Source: Butyrivibrio sp. (GTDB lineage Bacteria; Bacillota; Clostridia; Lachnospirales; Lachnospiraceae). Taken from it: a DNA stretch of 64,000 nt. Below, one piece after another: positions 44,604 to 53,074 of this stretch (the stretch's first letter is position 1; every line of letters starts with the position of its first letter). A program made the position numbers and the translations under genes. The stretch spans positions 1 to 64,000 of the forward strand of contig JAFXTN010000009.1 in NCBI GenBank assembly GCA_017535785.1, given 5' to 3'. Under the pieces are notes generated by a model that saw only the letters and a program-made list of their open reading frames with translations, ran no database searches and was not told the origin of the DNA.

Positions 44604-45689
44604 CTATATGGAGACATCGATTCCTACGGGAGACATGGGTGCTACTGTGGTTCCTCCTGCTGCCGCGCCGGGCATGGAGATTACAGGAGTAACTGACTGA
44701 ACACCTGCTTTAAATACAGGCGCGGAGCTTCCTGAAATCGCACTGCTTGCAGCATTTGCGGAACCGTTTTTCTTGGATTCCTCATAGGCAAAGAGCTTTT
44801 TAAGATATTCCTTGTCGGCTTCGGCAATTTCTTTCAGTTCCTTGGTGCGATGCTTGATCTTAAGCATCTTAAGATCGTCTTCGGACATATTGGGATCGGG
44901 AGCGTACATAGTTTCTGCAAGATCTGTAAGATCAAGCTCTTCCATCATACTTTCCATCTCTTCCGAAAACTCACTCATAAGCTCTGTTAATGCTTCACCT
45001 TCTGACTCCGGAACATCAACCGAAACATCTTGTATTTGAGGACCTTCCAATATGAATTCTTCCTCAAAGTCCATATCATCAAAAGGCTCTTCGAGCATTT
45101 CCTCTTCGTCTATCTCCTCTTCTGATGCTTTCTCATCTTCAGAAACACTGTCGTCTTCACGCTCTTCAAGCGCTTCGCCGATACCCACGGAGCCACGTTC
45201 TATCATCTCTTCCTGCTCAAGGTGATGAACTTTCTTTCTGGCGACTTTGACCATGGCATTGGCATGATCTATAGCAAGCTGTATTTCTTCTTCGTCGTAT
45301 TCGCCGCTTCCTTTAAGACGCTTAAGTCTCATTACTTCACGTCTTGCGGATTGCACGGCTTTCCTTGCACTTACGCTATTTTTACTTCGTATTATCATCG
45401 AAGATATCTTTTTGAAATTGTATTGGAGTTTCTTTTTCTGAAGAGATGTTGCTTTGGATTTATTTCTGGCTGCGCGCAGTTTCTCTGCATAGCACATACT
45501 CTGATCTGCTACGCTCTTTTCTCGCTCCGCTTTTCTCATCTCATATTCTAATTTCGCAAGGGATTCCTCGGGCTCAGACTTAGGCTCAGCTTTCCTATTA
45601 ACCCGCACGCTGTTCGCATTAGATATCGATTCAACTACTTTTTCATATTTTTCATATGAAAATAAGTCTCTCATGATCTCGATAGGCAT
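44604..45689 (-). CDS. Acidic coiled-coil protein of unknown function
   Basis: No family recognised. The start at 45689 is chosen because AAGGAGG lies six bases upstream, whereas the ATG two codons earlier abuts it; this gives 361 residues. The first third (about 40-190) is rich in Lys, Arg and Ala and should form long helices (KLEYEMRKAEREKSVADQ). The middle (about 190-260) is very acidic. A second helical part follows, with SEDDLKMLKIKHRTKELKEI. The tail is Ala/Gly/Ser/Pro-rich with Val. No signal peptide or membrane helix is seen, so it is probably cytoplasmic and scaffold-like. It sits alone between proS and an AlkD-like gene. Confidence 0.75.
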   Translation of the reverse strand: MPIEIMRDLFSYEKYEKVVESISNANSVRVNRKAEPKSEPEESLAKLEYEMRKAEREKSVADQSMCYAEKLRAARNKSKATSLQKKKLQYNFKKISSMIIRSKNSVSARKAVQSARREVMRLKRLKGSGEYDEEEIQLAIDHANAMVKVARKKVHHLEQEEMIERGSVGIGEALEEREDDSVSEDEKASEEEIDEEEMLEEPFDDMDFEEEFILEGPQIQDVSVDVPESEGEALTELMSEFSEEMESMMEELDLTDLAETMYAPDPNMSEDDLKMLKIKHRTKELKEIAEADKEYLKKLFAYEESKKNGSANAASSAISGSSAPVFKAGVQSVTPVISMPGAAAGGTTVAPMSPVGIDVSI

Positions 45690-45773
45690 ATGCATCCTCC
45701 TTGACGCTCTTTGGCAAATCCGTTTGTCAAAACTATCTCATATCATATATCGACATTTTTTGAATATAATTAA

Positions 45774-45806
45774 GGGATATACTGATTATTTTGATCAGTA
45801 TATCCC
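45774..45806 (-). terminator. Terminator of the AlkD-like gene
   Basis: Perfect 13-bp inverted repeat (45774-45786, 45794-45806) ten bases after the stop, followed on the minus strand by TTAATTATATTC, a weak T-run. Confidence 0.65.
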
Positions 45807-45815
45807 CGGATTATC

Positions 45816-46487
45816 TCATCTGAATGTTCTAAGGTATTCCTTGTGTTTATCTGTAACCCTGAAGCTCTCAACAGCTTTCTGAATTGCCTTTTTGTGGACC
45901 CATTCGTTAAGCTTTCGATCTTCAATATATTTAACGCTCGCGTCGTATTGTTTGGCAAGTGCTGTCGCGAAATACCAAGCCACCATCATCTTAAGGTAAT
46001 AATCTTCGCCCTTTTTGGACGCAACAAGCTCAAGATATTCCTCTTTGAAATCCTCATCCAGAAATTCATTCATAAGCATGCGCATGCCAAAGCGCGCAGT
46101 ATAGACATGGTCTGATGCGATCCACTTCTTTATATACGGAAGTATCTTGTCGTGATTCTTTTTAAAACACTTAGGAGTAGCCTGATCCGAAACCGGCCAG
46201 CAATCCACATACGGAAGGAACTTCTCAACTTCGGTAATGCACTCATCAAAATCTTTGATAAGTGAAACAACAAAGAAATGAACAAGGTTCTCTTCATAGT
46301 ACTTATGCGGAAGCTCGCTTAAAAACTCATCCCTTATATCGCTCTTAAAGACTTCTTTTGCAACATCACGCATCTGCGGCGTTCTGACTCCAATTATTGT
46401 CTCGGGCGCTATATTTGGAACAAGCTTAGCCTGAAATTCCTTGTATTTAGCATCTTTTTCTTTTAATAGCATCTCATAAACTGTCAT
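45816..46487 (-). CDS. DNA alkylation repair protein, AlkD-like HEAT-repeat
   Basis: A 223-residue all-helical HEAT-repeat protein of the AlkD family, whose known members remove positively charged alkylated bases from DNA. Family cues are the opening with VRTPQMRDVAKEV, KYYEENLVHFFVVSLI in the second repeat and VDCWPVSDQATPKCFKKN near residue 110. That last phrase is typical of this Firmicute subgroup and lies where AlkD has its catalytic Asp/Trp face. No ribosome site precedes the ATG, and an extended -10 lies six bases upstream, so the message is probably leaderless. Confidence 0.88.
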   Translation of the reverse strand: MTVYEMLLKEKDAKYKEFQAKLVPNIAPETIIGVRTPQMRDVAKEVFKSDIRDEFLSELPHKYYEENLVHFFVVSLIKDFDECITEVEKFLPYVDCWPVSDQATPKCFKKNHDKILPYIKKWIASDHVYTARFGMRMLMNEFLDEDFKEEYLELVASKKGEDYYLKMMVAWYFATALAKQYDASVKYIEDRKLNEWVHKKAIQKAVESFRVTDKHKEYLRTFR

Positions 46488-46493
46488 GAAATA

Positions 46494-46502
46494 ATTATAT
46501 CA
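46494..46502 (-). promoter_or_regulatory. Extended -10 promoter of the AlkD-like gene, predicted leaderless
   Basis: TGATATAAT at 46502-46494 (TG, one base, TATAAT) ends six bases before the ATG at 46487. There is no convincing -35, since the upstream DNA is the terminator hairpin of the kinase gene. An extended -10 can work without one. Confidence 0.55.
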
Positions 46503-46529
46503 AAAAAGGACCGAGGGTGGTCCTTTTTT
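46502..46529. terminator. Terminator of the sugar kinase gene (bidirectional form)
   Basis: AAAAAAGGACC (46502-46512) pairs with GGTCCTTTTTT (46519-46529). On the minus strand it ends the kinase transcript, about 85 bases after the stop. Confidence 0.85.
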
Positions 46530-46612
46530 GGGTCTGCGAGAGGGATCTCGCATATAGAGGTTTTTATAATGGAAATACGTTATGGCGAACGTAAATCGGC
46601 TTAGTGATACAC

Positions 46613-47635
46613 TCAGCGATCAAGCTCACTTGTCGGGCCTGATGCACAATGATTTTTAATTATGTTATCTATTTCTCTAAGATCACTTGCGGGCAGATCT
46701 CCCGGAATAGTGTTCTTAACACTTGATGTTGCGTTGCCGTAGGCAAGCGCTTTCTCTACATCTCCGTACTTAAGGAGCCCGTATAATACTCCCGATACAT
46801 ATGCATCTCCGGATCCTATTCTGTCAATAACATCTATATCCTTGTAAGGTGTCTCTGTGTAGAACGAATCAGTTTCGGCATCATAAATCGTTGATGTAAA
46901 GTTGTGTTTTCTGGGACTGATCACTTCGCGCTGTGTTGTGCAGACTATCTTTACCGGATTATCCGTGGTGTAACTTTTCATAATATCCGAAAGCTCACCG
47001 CTTTTTTGCATCATTCTTCTCGATGTCTCTTCCGAAACGAAAAGAATATCCACATACGGGAGTATATTATTTATAGCTGCACGGGCATCCTCTTCACTCC
47101 AGAGATTTGCCCTGTAATTACAGTCAAAAGAAACAAGTGCTCCGCCTTCTTTGAACCTCTTAATAAGCTCTGTTGTTACTTCACAGGTGTTCTTGTTGAG
47201 CGCAAGTGTGATCCCGCTTGTGTGGAACATCCTTGTTTCCGTGAAGACGCTTTCAGGTATCTCTTCAATAGCAATCCTCGTGATCGATGAATTCATCCTG
47301 TCATATACAATGGAGGGCTTACGAGGTGCAGCTCCGTTCTCATAGTAATAGATGCCGAGTCTCGCTTCGGGGGAATCATCATATATCAGGTAGTCATCCG
47401 AAACACCCTCAAATCTGATCCTGTTCTTTATAAAGGTTCCCAGTGCATTCTGCGGAAGTCTTGAGATAATTCCCGTTCTGAGCCCCAAAAGAGCAACACC
47501 GGATGCGACATTAAGCTCTGAGCCTCCGGCTCTTTTGTCAAATACGTCACCCCTTGTTATTCGCTCGTAATCAGGTGGAGACAGACGAAGCATGATCTCA
47601 CCGAAAGTAAGTAGGTCAAATTTCTCTCTCTTCAT
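46613..47635 (-). CDS. kdgK: PfkB-family sugar kinase, probably 2-keto-3-deoxygluconate kinase
   Basis: A 340-residue ribokinase-fold enzyme. The substrate-side opening is LTFGEIMLRLSPP, followed by KRAGGSELNVASGVALLG. The C-terminal ATP/catalytic motif is IDRIGSGDAYVSGVLYG, whose GSGD carries the catalytic Asp (the usual form is GAGD). The opening with MLRLSPP is typical of KdgK, which phosphorylates KDG in pectin and uronate breakdown. No KDPG aldolase is adjacent, so the substrate is inferred. AAGGAGG precedes the ATG. Confidence 0.82.
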   Translation of the reverse strand: MKREKFDLLTFGEIMLRLSPPDYERITRGDVFDKRAGGSELNVASGVALLGLRTGIISRLPQNALGTFIKNRIRFEGVSDDYLIYDDSPEARLGIYYYENGAAPRKPSIVYDRMNSSITRIAIEEIPESVFTETRMFHTSGITLALNKNTCEVTTELIKRFKEGGALVSFDCNYRANLWSEEDARAAINNILPYVDILFVSEETSRRMMQKSGELSDIMKSYTTDNPVKIVCTTQREVISPRKHNFTSTIYDAETDSFYTETPYKDIDVIDRIGSGDAYVSGVLYGLLKYGDVEKALAYGNATSSVKNTIPGDLPASDLREIDNIIKNHCASGPTSELDR

Positions 47636-47673
47636 ACTTGCCTCCTTCCGTCAACTCTTTATATAAAATAATA

Positions 47674-47702
47674 AAGCACCTACATCTGGGATGTAAGTGC
47701 TT
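47674..47702 (-). terminator. Terminator of nrdG
   Basis: A 12-bp stem with one G-T pair on the RNA strand (47674-47685 with 47691-47702), followed on the minus strand by TTTATTATTTT, 32 bases after the nrdG stop. Confidence 0.78.
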
Positions 47703-47734
47703 ACATTGTTTTTCACTTTGCAATTATTGCGGTA

Positions 47735-48286
47735 TCAATTGAGCCTTGAATCTTCTTTGTCATTGTACTTAGATAGCACAACTTCGCCCTTTTTAAGGCT
47801 CTCGGGGACATCGATAACGCGCTGGTTTGATGATCCTCTGAATCTAAGAAGAAGGCTTTTTTTCTCAAGCTCGAACTTTCCGTCGACGAGAACATCGATC
47901 ATTGAAAGTATCGCGTCGGTATCTTCTCCGTGGCATCTTTTGTTGTCTTTATCCGTAAGCTCTTTCCATGTGTATCCTGAATAGATCCATATTGTGGCAT
48001 GGGGAACTTCTTTTTTTACTCTCTCCAGAAGGGGACGTATCTCTTTCTGATTGACGATCTCCATGGGCTCTCCGCCTAGTATGGAAAGTCCGTTGACATA
48101 TTCCGGCTTTAAAGACTCTACGATTTCATCCTCTACTTCCTTAGTATATTTATTTCCATACATGAAATCCCAGGTCATCTCATTAAAGCAGCCCTTGCAG
48201 TGATGAGTACATCCACTTACAAAGAATGCTGTTCTGCAGCCTATTCCGTTTGCGACATCATTAAAATATATTTGTCCGTAGTACAT
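47735..48286 (-). CDS. nrdG: Anaerobic ribonucleotide reductase activating protein
   Basis: Radical SAM enzyme that installs the glycyl radical on NrdD. The start at 48286 (183 residues, MYYGQIYFND) has GAGG upstream. The frame stays open further upstream but would run through the nrdD-nrdG terminator, so the longer form is rejected. The FeS-cluster motif is SGCTHHCKGC (C-x3-C-x2-C). The SAM-binding GGEPM and the end of the domain follow. It is downstream of nrdD but separated by a terminator-like hairpin. Confidence 0.94.
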   Translation of the reverse strand: MYYGQIYFNDVANGIGCRTAFFVSGCTHHCKGCFNEMTWDFMYGNKYTKEVEDEIVESLKPEYVNGLSILGGEPMEIVNQKEIRPLLERVKKEVPHATIWIYSGYTWKELTDKDNKRCHGEDTDAILSMIDVLVDGKFELEKKSLLLRFRGSSNQRVIDVPESLKKGEVVLSKYNDKEDSRLN

Positions 48287-48332
48287 ATCGCCTCTTCTTT
48301 TATTCAAAACAAAATCTTGTTTATGGGCAAAA

Positions 48333-48356
48333 CAAGGTCGGATAATTCCGACCTTG
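48333..48356 (-). terminator. Hairpin between nrdD and nrdG
   Basis: Perfect 9-bp stem (48333-48341, 48348-48356) followed on the minus strand by TTTTG. It probably lowers nrdG expression relative to nrdD by partial termination. Confidence 0.7.
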
Positions 48357-48413
48357 CTGTTTATTGTGGTATTATTTGTTGTTCCTTTGTCCGGGCCGAA
48401 ACTTAAGTTTGTA

Positions 48414-50645
48414 TCAGCACTTGGGTGTTGCGAGATGGAGAACTCTTTCTTTGATCTCCTGGGTGCGTCCCTGGTTCCAGAACTGTGTTCCGATGTAACC
48501 ACAGGTACGTCTTGCAACATTCATCTTGTTCTGATCTCTGTTTCCGCAGTTAGGGCATTCCCAGATGAGCTTTCCGTCTGTATCTGTAACGATCTTGATC
48601 TCCCCGTCATAACCGCAGCACTGGCAATAATCAGACTTAGTGTTGAGCTCCGCATACATGATGTTGTCGTAGATATACTTCATAACTGATATTACGGCAT
48701 CAATGTTGTTGGTCATATCCGGAACTTCAACGTAGCTGATAGCTCCTCCGGGTGACAGAGCCTGGAACTCAGACTCAAATTTAAGCTTTGTAAATGCATC
48801 TATCTGCTCTGTTACATGAACATGATAGCTGTTTGTGATATAGTTCTTGTCTGTAACTTCGGGAATGCTTCCAAAACGCTTCTGAAGGCACTTTGCAAAC
48901 TTGTAAGTTGTGGATTCAAGCGGTGTTCCGTAAAGTGAGAACGAAATATTGGTCTCAGCTCTCCACTTAGCGCACTTGTCGTTAAGGAACTGCATTACCT
49001 GAATTGCAAAATCTTTGCCCTTGGCATCGGTGTGAGATACACCCTTCATGTACTTGGTACATTCGCAAAGTCCTGCATAGCCAAGTGATATTGTTGAGTA
49101 GTTACCAAACAACAGCTTGTCTATGTTCTCGCCCTTCTTAAGTCTTGCAAGGGCTCCGTTCTGCCAAAGGATAGGTGCTACATCGGAAGGTGTTCCGAGA
49201 AGTCTTTCATGTCTGCACATGAGTGCTCTCTTACAGAGCTCGGTTCTCTCTTCCATAAGCTCCCAGAACTTGTCGATATCCTTGTTTGATGAGCAAGCTA
49301 CATCTACAAGATTGAGAGTTACGACACCCTGGTTGAATCTTCCGTAGTACTTGTGCTGGCCTTCCTCATAATTGAGAGCGCCTGCCTTGTTGCCCTTGTT
49401 GCAAAGACCCTCTGCAACCTTCTCATTGTCGGGAGTAAGGAAGCTTCTGCATCCCATGCAAGGATATACGTCGCCAGCCTTAAGCTCTCTCATCTTCTTA
49501 GCTGAGATGTAATCGGGAACAAGTCTCTTTGCTGTACATTTTGCAGCAAGTTCTGTTAAGTACCAGTACTTGGAATCTTCATGTATATTATCTTCGTCGA
49601 GTACATAAATGAGCTTAGGGAAAGCGGGTGTTATGAGCTGACCCTTCTCATTCTTTACGCCGGTAATTCTTTGTTTAAGCATTTCCTCGATGACCATAGC
49701 CAGATCTTCTCTTGTCTGACCTTCCGGGACCTCATCGAGGTACATATACACGGTTATGAAGGGCGCCTGTCCATTGGTTGTCATAAGAGTGATCACCTGG
49801 TACTGAATTACCTGGCAGCCTCTCTCGACCTCTTTCTTAACGCGCATCTCAGCGATCTCGTTGACCTGCTTCTTGTTGATCTTCATTCCTGCAGTCTCAA
49901 ACTCGAGCGCTACTTCCTTACGGAACTTCTGTCTGCTAACGTCCACAAAAGGTACCAGATGGGAAAGAGTGATACTCTGTCCGCCGTACTGTGAGCTTGC
50001 AATCTGTGCGATCGCCTGAGTGGCGATGTTGCAGGCAGTTGAAAAGCTCTTGGGACGCTCGATCATTGTCTCGGAAATAACTGTTCCGTTCTGAAGCATA
50101 TCCTCCAAATTAACCAGACAGCAATTGTGCATATGCTGAGCAAAATAATCCGAATCATGGAAATGGATAAGTCCTGCTTCGTGTGCCTTGACTACATCCT
50201 CGGGAAGAAGGAATCTTCTTGTAATATCCTTACTCACTTCGCCCGCCATGTAGTCTCTCTGAACGCTGTTTACTGTAGGGTTCTTGTTGGAATTCTCCTG
50301 CTTAACTTCCTCGTTATTGCACTCAATAAGAGACATGATCTGCTCATCTGTAGTATTGGACTTTCTGACAAGCGCATGCTTATAACGGTATGTGATGTAT
50401 TTTCTGGCAACCTCGAACTTTCCGGATCTCATAAGGCCATCCTCGACCATATCCTGGATTTCTTCGACGCTCGCCGCACGAGTTAATGAAGCGCACTGCT
50501 TCTCGACTCCCATCTCGATGTCACTGATTTGGCCTGCTGTCAGTTTTTTCTCCTCAGTAACCTCGTTGTTAGCCTTCTCGATAGCCGCAAGAATCTTATT
50601 GCCGTCAAACGCCACTTCCTTACCGCTTCTCTTAATGATCTTCAT
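48414..50645 (-). CDS. nrdD: Anaerobic ribonucleoside-triphosphate reductase
   Basis: Class III reductase making dNTPs without oxygen, which fits an anaerobic host. The 743 residues begin with an ATP-cone allosteric domain (MKIIKRSGKEVAFDGNKI, about 1-90). The catalytic barrel follows (HFHDSDYFAQHMHNCCLVNL). The end has a four-Cys zinc site (CQCCG and CPNCG) and the glycyl radical motif RRTCGYIG. AAGGGGG lies before the ATG. A palindrome resembling a NrdR box sits in its leader, implying control by the NrdR repressor. Confidence 0.96.
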   Translation of the reverse strand: MKIIKRSGKEVAFDGNKILAAIEKANNEVTEEKKLTAGQISDIEMGVEKQCASLTRAASVEEIQDMVEDGLMRSGKFEVARKYITYRYKHALVRKSNTTDEQIMSLIECNNEEVKQENSNKNPTVNSVQRDYMAGEVSKDITRRFLLPEDVVKAHEAGLIHFHDSDYFAQHMHNCCLVNLEDMLQNGTVISETMIERPKSFSTACNIATQAIAQIASSQYGGQSITLSHLVPFVDVSRQKFRKEVALEFETAGMKINKKQVNEIAEMRVKKEVERGCQVIQYQVITLMTTNGQAPFITVYMYLDEVPEGQTREDLAMVIEEMLKQRITGVKNEKGQLITPAFPKLIYVLDEDNIHEDSKYWYLTELAAKCTAKRLVPDYISAKKMRELKAGDVYPCMGCRSFLTPDNEKVAEGLCNKGNKAGALNYEEGQHKYYGRFNQGVVTLNLVDVACSSNKDIDKFWELMEERTELCKRALMCRHERLLGTPSDVAPILWQNGALARLKKGENIDKLLFGNYSTISLGYAGLCECTKYMKGVSHTDAKGKDFAIQVMQFLNDKCAKWRAETNISFSLYGTPLESTTYKFAKCLQKRFGSIPEVTDKNYITNSYHVHVTEQIDAFTKLKFESEFQALSPGGAISYVEVPDMTNNIDAVISVMKYIYDNIMYAELNTKSDYCQCCGYDGEIKIVTDTDGKLIWECPNCGNRDQNKMNVARRTCGYIGTQFWNQGRTQEIKERVLHLATPKC

Positions 50646-50700
50646 AAGAACCCCCTTGCATTTCTACAATACCTTTAAATCAATCACATAGATAAAATTC

Positions 50701-50723
50701 AACCACAACTATATCTTGTGGTT
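50701..50723 (-). promoter_or_regulatory. NrdR-box-like palindrome upstream of nrdD
   Basis: A perfect inverted repeat, AACCACAA-7 bases-TTGTGGTT, with CTATATC in the centre. It resembles the known NrdR box pattern ACAcwATATwtTGTG. A TATAAT at 50747-50742 upstream may be the nrdD -10. A weaker AT-rich half-match (ACATTATATTGAT) lies about 34 bases away, slightly more than the usual 31-32 spacing, so only one box is convincing. Confidence 0.5.
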
Positions 50724-50771
50724 GCAAATTAATGATAATACATTATATTGATTAATTCAAGAGTATTAATT

Positions 50772-51590
50772 TTATTTTTTTCGAACTTCTTCTAGCCTGT
50801 TATGCAGTCTTTTCAAGTGTTCCAGAGTTTTTTCTTCCAAAACGCTCTTTCCGGAGAAAAAATATTCCGTATTTGACTCACACAACATCTTGTGTACGTT
50901 ATCAAAGTATACCACATTATCGGGGGAATTGGTTAAGGGAAGTCCCAAAACATCCGCGAGGTGACGTATAGTCCCGCGATTTCCGTCGATCAAAAGAGTT
51001 TCATTTCCAAATAGCTCTCTGTAAAGCGGTTTGAAGTAATTAAAATGCGTGCAGCCAAGTACCAGTGCACAGTAATCCTCCATATTGTATCCGGAAAAGC
51101 TTTCTTTAAGATATGCTCTTACACTGTCTGAATCAAACTCTTCTCTTTCCGCAAACTCAACGAGCTTTGGCATGGGCAAAAGATCCACCCTGTGCTTTTC
51201 ATCGACTCTGTGAAGAAGATCTTTTAATTTATCCTCCCTTATGGTGACGGGAGTTGCTATGACCATTATCCTCTTTTGCTCGGTTCCCTCAACAGCCGGT
51301 TTTACGGCGGGTTCCATGCCGAGGATCGGTACGTCATATCTTTTTCTTAGTTCCTTGATGGCTACGCTGGTAGCTGTGTTGCACGCTACAACAATCGCTT
51401 CCGCGCCCTTGTCCAAAAGAAATCTCGTGATCTCCTCAGAATATCCGAGAATCTCTTCGGGGGTCTTGCTGCCATACGGAACATGCTCAACGTCGGCATA
51501 AAATATGTAATTTTGCTCGGGTAAAAGATGGTACGCCTCGTGAAGAACAGATAGGCCACCGATTCCCGAATCAAAAATGCCAATCTTCAT
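50772..51590 (-). CDS. murI: Glutamate racemase
   Basis: Makes D-glutamate for peptidoglycan. The 272 residues show IGIFDSGIGGLSVL at the start, the two catalytic cysteines in VVACNTATS and VLGCTHFNYF, and PYGSKTPEEI as a substrate loop. Length is normal. A weak AAAGGA lies before the ATG. It is divergent from the small leaderless gene at 51632, with the two starts only 41 bases apart, so their promoters must overlap. The nrdD gene follows 126 bases downstream with its own regulatory site. Confidence 0.94.
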   Translation of the reverse strand: MKIGIFDSGIGGLSVLHEAYHLLPEQNYIFYADVEHVPYGSKTPEEILGYSEEITRFLLDKGAEAIVVACNTATSVAIKELRKRYDVPILGMEPAVKPAVEGTEQKRIMVIATPVTIREDKLKDLLHRVDEKHRVDLLPMPKLVEFAEREEFDSDSVRAYLKESFSGYNMEDYCALVLGCTHFNYFKPLYRELFGNETLLIDGNRGTIRHLADVLGLPLTNSPDNVVYFDNVHKMLCESNTEYFFSGKSVLEEKTLEHLKRLHNRLEEVRKK

Positions 51591-51616
51591 TATTTTGTCT
51601 GATTTCCTTTATATTA

Positions 51617-51625
51617 TGGTATACT
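51617..51625 (+). promoter_or_regulatory. Extended -10 promoter of a small leaderless gene
   Basis: TGGTATACT (TG, one base, TATACT) ends six bases before the ATG at 51632. No ribosome site is present in the gap. The murI gene diverges from the same short region. Confidence 0.55.
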
Positions 51626-51631
51626 TACAGC

Positions 51632-52081
51632 ATGAGCGATAAAAAAATATACGAACTTCAAAAACTCTATGACAACCCAAAGGTAGGCACTCTCGTCCAG
51701 GAGATCTGCGAATATTACGCAACCTTGGACAACTATGAGGATAACTCCTACCGTGATGAGATCGAACCTCTTGAGATAGCTGAGTCCGTTTATGGTCTTT
51801 TTTGCCTTCAGAGCAGGGAGCAGATCCTTGACGAATTTGCCATAGTGCAAAAGAGATATCCCGCGCTTTACGAAAGCGTAAGTAACTTAAGCTCTACTCT
51901 GCTCATAAACATGGATTATCATTCTTTGGAAGAAGAGTATGCAAGAAAGATCGCAGACTATGCCAAGGACACCTCCAAAGAAGAAGTCCTTAGTCACACA
52001 GATTCTTTTTCACGTTCCAGCAAGTCTTTATCCGAAGCTGTTGATCGATTCTATAGCTGGCTCCACTCAAGGAGTCGATAA
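51632..52081 (+). CDS. Small conserved-looking protein of unknown function
   Basis: I do not recognise a family. The 149 residues are mostly helical and soluble, with many Glu, Asp, Tyr, Leu and Ser (VQEICEYYATLDNYEDN) and no signal peptide or membrane segment. The residue mix and codon choice look like real coding sequence. The opposite-strand frames here are shorter. The start has no ribosome site but an extended -10 six bases upstream, implying a leaderless message. Its 3' end overlaps the convergent SH3 gene by 15 bases. Confidence 0.7.
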   Translation: MSDKKIYELQKLYDNPKVGTLVQEICEYYATLDNYEDNSYRDEIEPLEIAESVYGLFCLQSREQILDEFAIVQKRYPALYESVSNLSSTLLINMDYHSLEEEYARKIADYAKDTSKEEVLSHTDSFSRSSKSLSEAVDRFYSWLHSRSR

Positions 52082-53041
52082 ATAGTTCATTGATGCGTAC
52101 AGATATTGACCTTCGTATTCTACGATCGCCCAATATACACCGTCTGTTGCTACCCTCTTAAGCTGCGTGCCAACCTTGGCAACAGCGATAACTTCACTGC
52201 CCGCTTCATTCTTGGGCTTATTTCTGAGATTAACATCATTATTTATAACTGTCACAGTATCGTCTACCTGAGTGTATCCGGCAGGGATCTCGAACGATTG
52301 AGGCTGCTGCTCTTCTCCTGGAGTATCTTGCGACTCTTCCGTAACTTGTTCCTCAGGATCTTTATGAAATACTCTATCGAAAACACTTGCCTTTAAAACT
52401 ACGATGATCAGCGTAAGAATAACAATTCCCGTCATGATGGAAGCGATCCTTACAACAATCCTCATCATCTTGTCTTCCGACTCGTCGTAATCGTCTTCGT
52501 CGTATTCTTCATCATAATCCCTATCATAATCGTAGTCGTCTTCGTAATAGTCATAATCTCTGCCACGAATATCATCTTCGTAGCGCTCATCACGGACATC
52601 ATCCTCGTAGTAATCTTCTCTTCTGTCTCTTCGGGGATTCTCTCTTCGTGTTCTGATGGGCTTCTCCGGCTCTTTCTCTACTCTTTTTACCTCGGAAGTT
52701 GCCCCCTGCGCCTCCGGTCTTGCCGGCCTTTCCTGACGCTCAGGTCTTACGGGCCTTTCAACTCTCTCCTGCTCCGGCTTTTTGGGCGCACTTTCCCTGC
52801 GCTCGTTTTTCTCCGCCTTTTGTCTCTCGCGGAAATAAGCTTCTCTTTCCTCTTCTGTAAAGAAATTATAGGGATCCTCTATCTCTATACGGTTTATTAC
52901 CGTGGTTTCGCTAAGATCCGGTTTCTTTACAGGCTCCTCTTTCTTTACGGGAGTTTCCTCATTTATGGAATCAGCTTTTTCAACGGGCTCATCTACGGTT
53001 TTTTTCTTATAGTCTTCAAAATTTGTAATCTTGTCCGCCAA
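52067..53041 (-). CDS. Single-pass membrane protein with C-terminal bacterial SH3 domain
   Basis: A 324-residue type II membrane protein. The long cytoplasmic part (about 1-195) is highly charged and low in complexity. It has Arg/Glu/Pro-rich repeats around 80-130 and Asp/Tyr/Glu-rich repeats (YEDDIRGRDYDYYEDDYD) around 145-190. One membrane helix (IVVRIASIMTGIVILTLIIV) follows, then an outer SH3b domain containing NDVNLRNKPKNEAGSEVI and YWAIVEYEGQYLY. SH3b domains commonly bind peptidoglycan. The start codon is TTG at 53041 with GAGGAG upstream. It follows trxA by 33 bases, so it is probably in the trmB-trxA operon. Confidence 0.82.
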   Translation of the reverse strand: MADKITNFEDYKKKTVDEPVEKADSINEETPVKKEEPVKKPDLSETTVINRIEIEDPYNFFTEEEREAYFRERQKAEKNERRESAPKKPEQERVERPVRPERQERPARPEAQGATSEVKRVEKEPEKPIRTRRENPRRDRREDYYEDDVRDERYEDDIRGRDYDYYEDDYDYDRDYDEEYDEDDYDESEDKMMRIVVRIASIMTGIVILTLIIVVLKASVFDRVFHKDPEEQVTEESQDTPGEEQQPQSFEIPAGYTQVDDTVTVINNDVNLRNKPKNEAGSEVIAVAKVGTQLKRVATDGVYWAIVEYEGQYLYASMNYLSTP

Positions 53042-53074
53042 AACTTTACTCCTCTTTAAAATAGTGCTGGCCTT

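Noticed and set aside
48287-48520. N-terminal extension of nrdG by 78 residues
   Set aside because: It would be translated through the nrdD-nrdG hairpin and the end of nrdD in another frame, and it resembles no part of NrdG.
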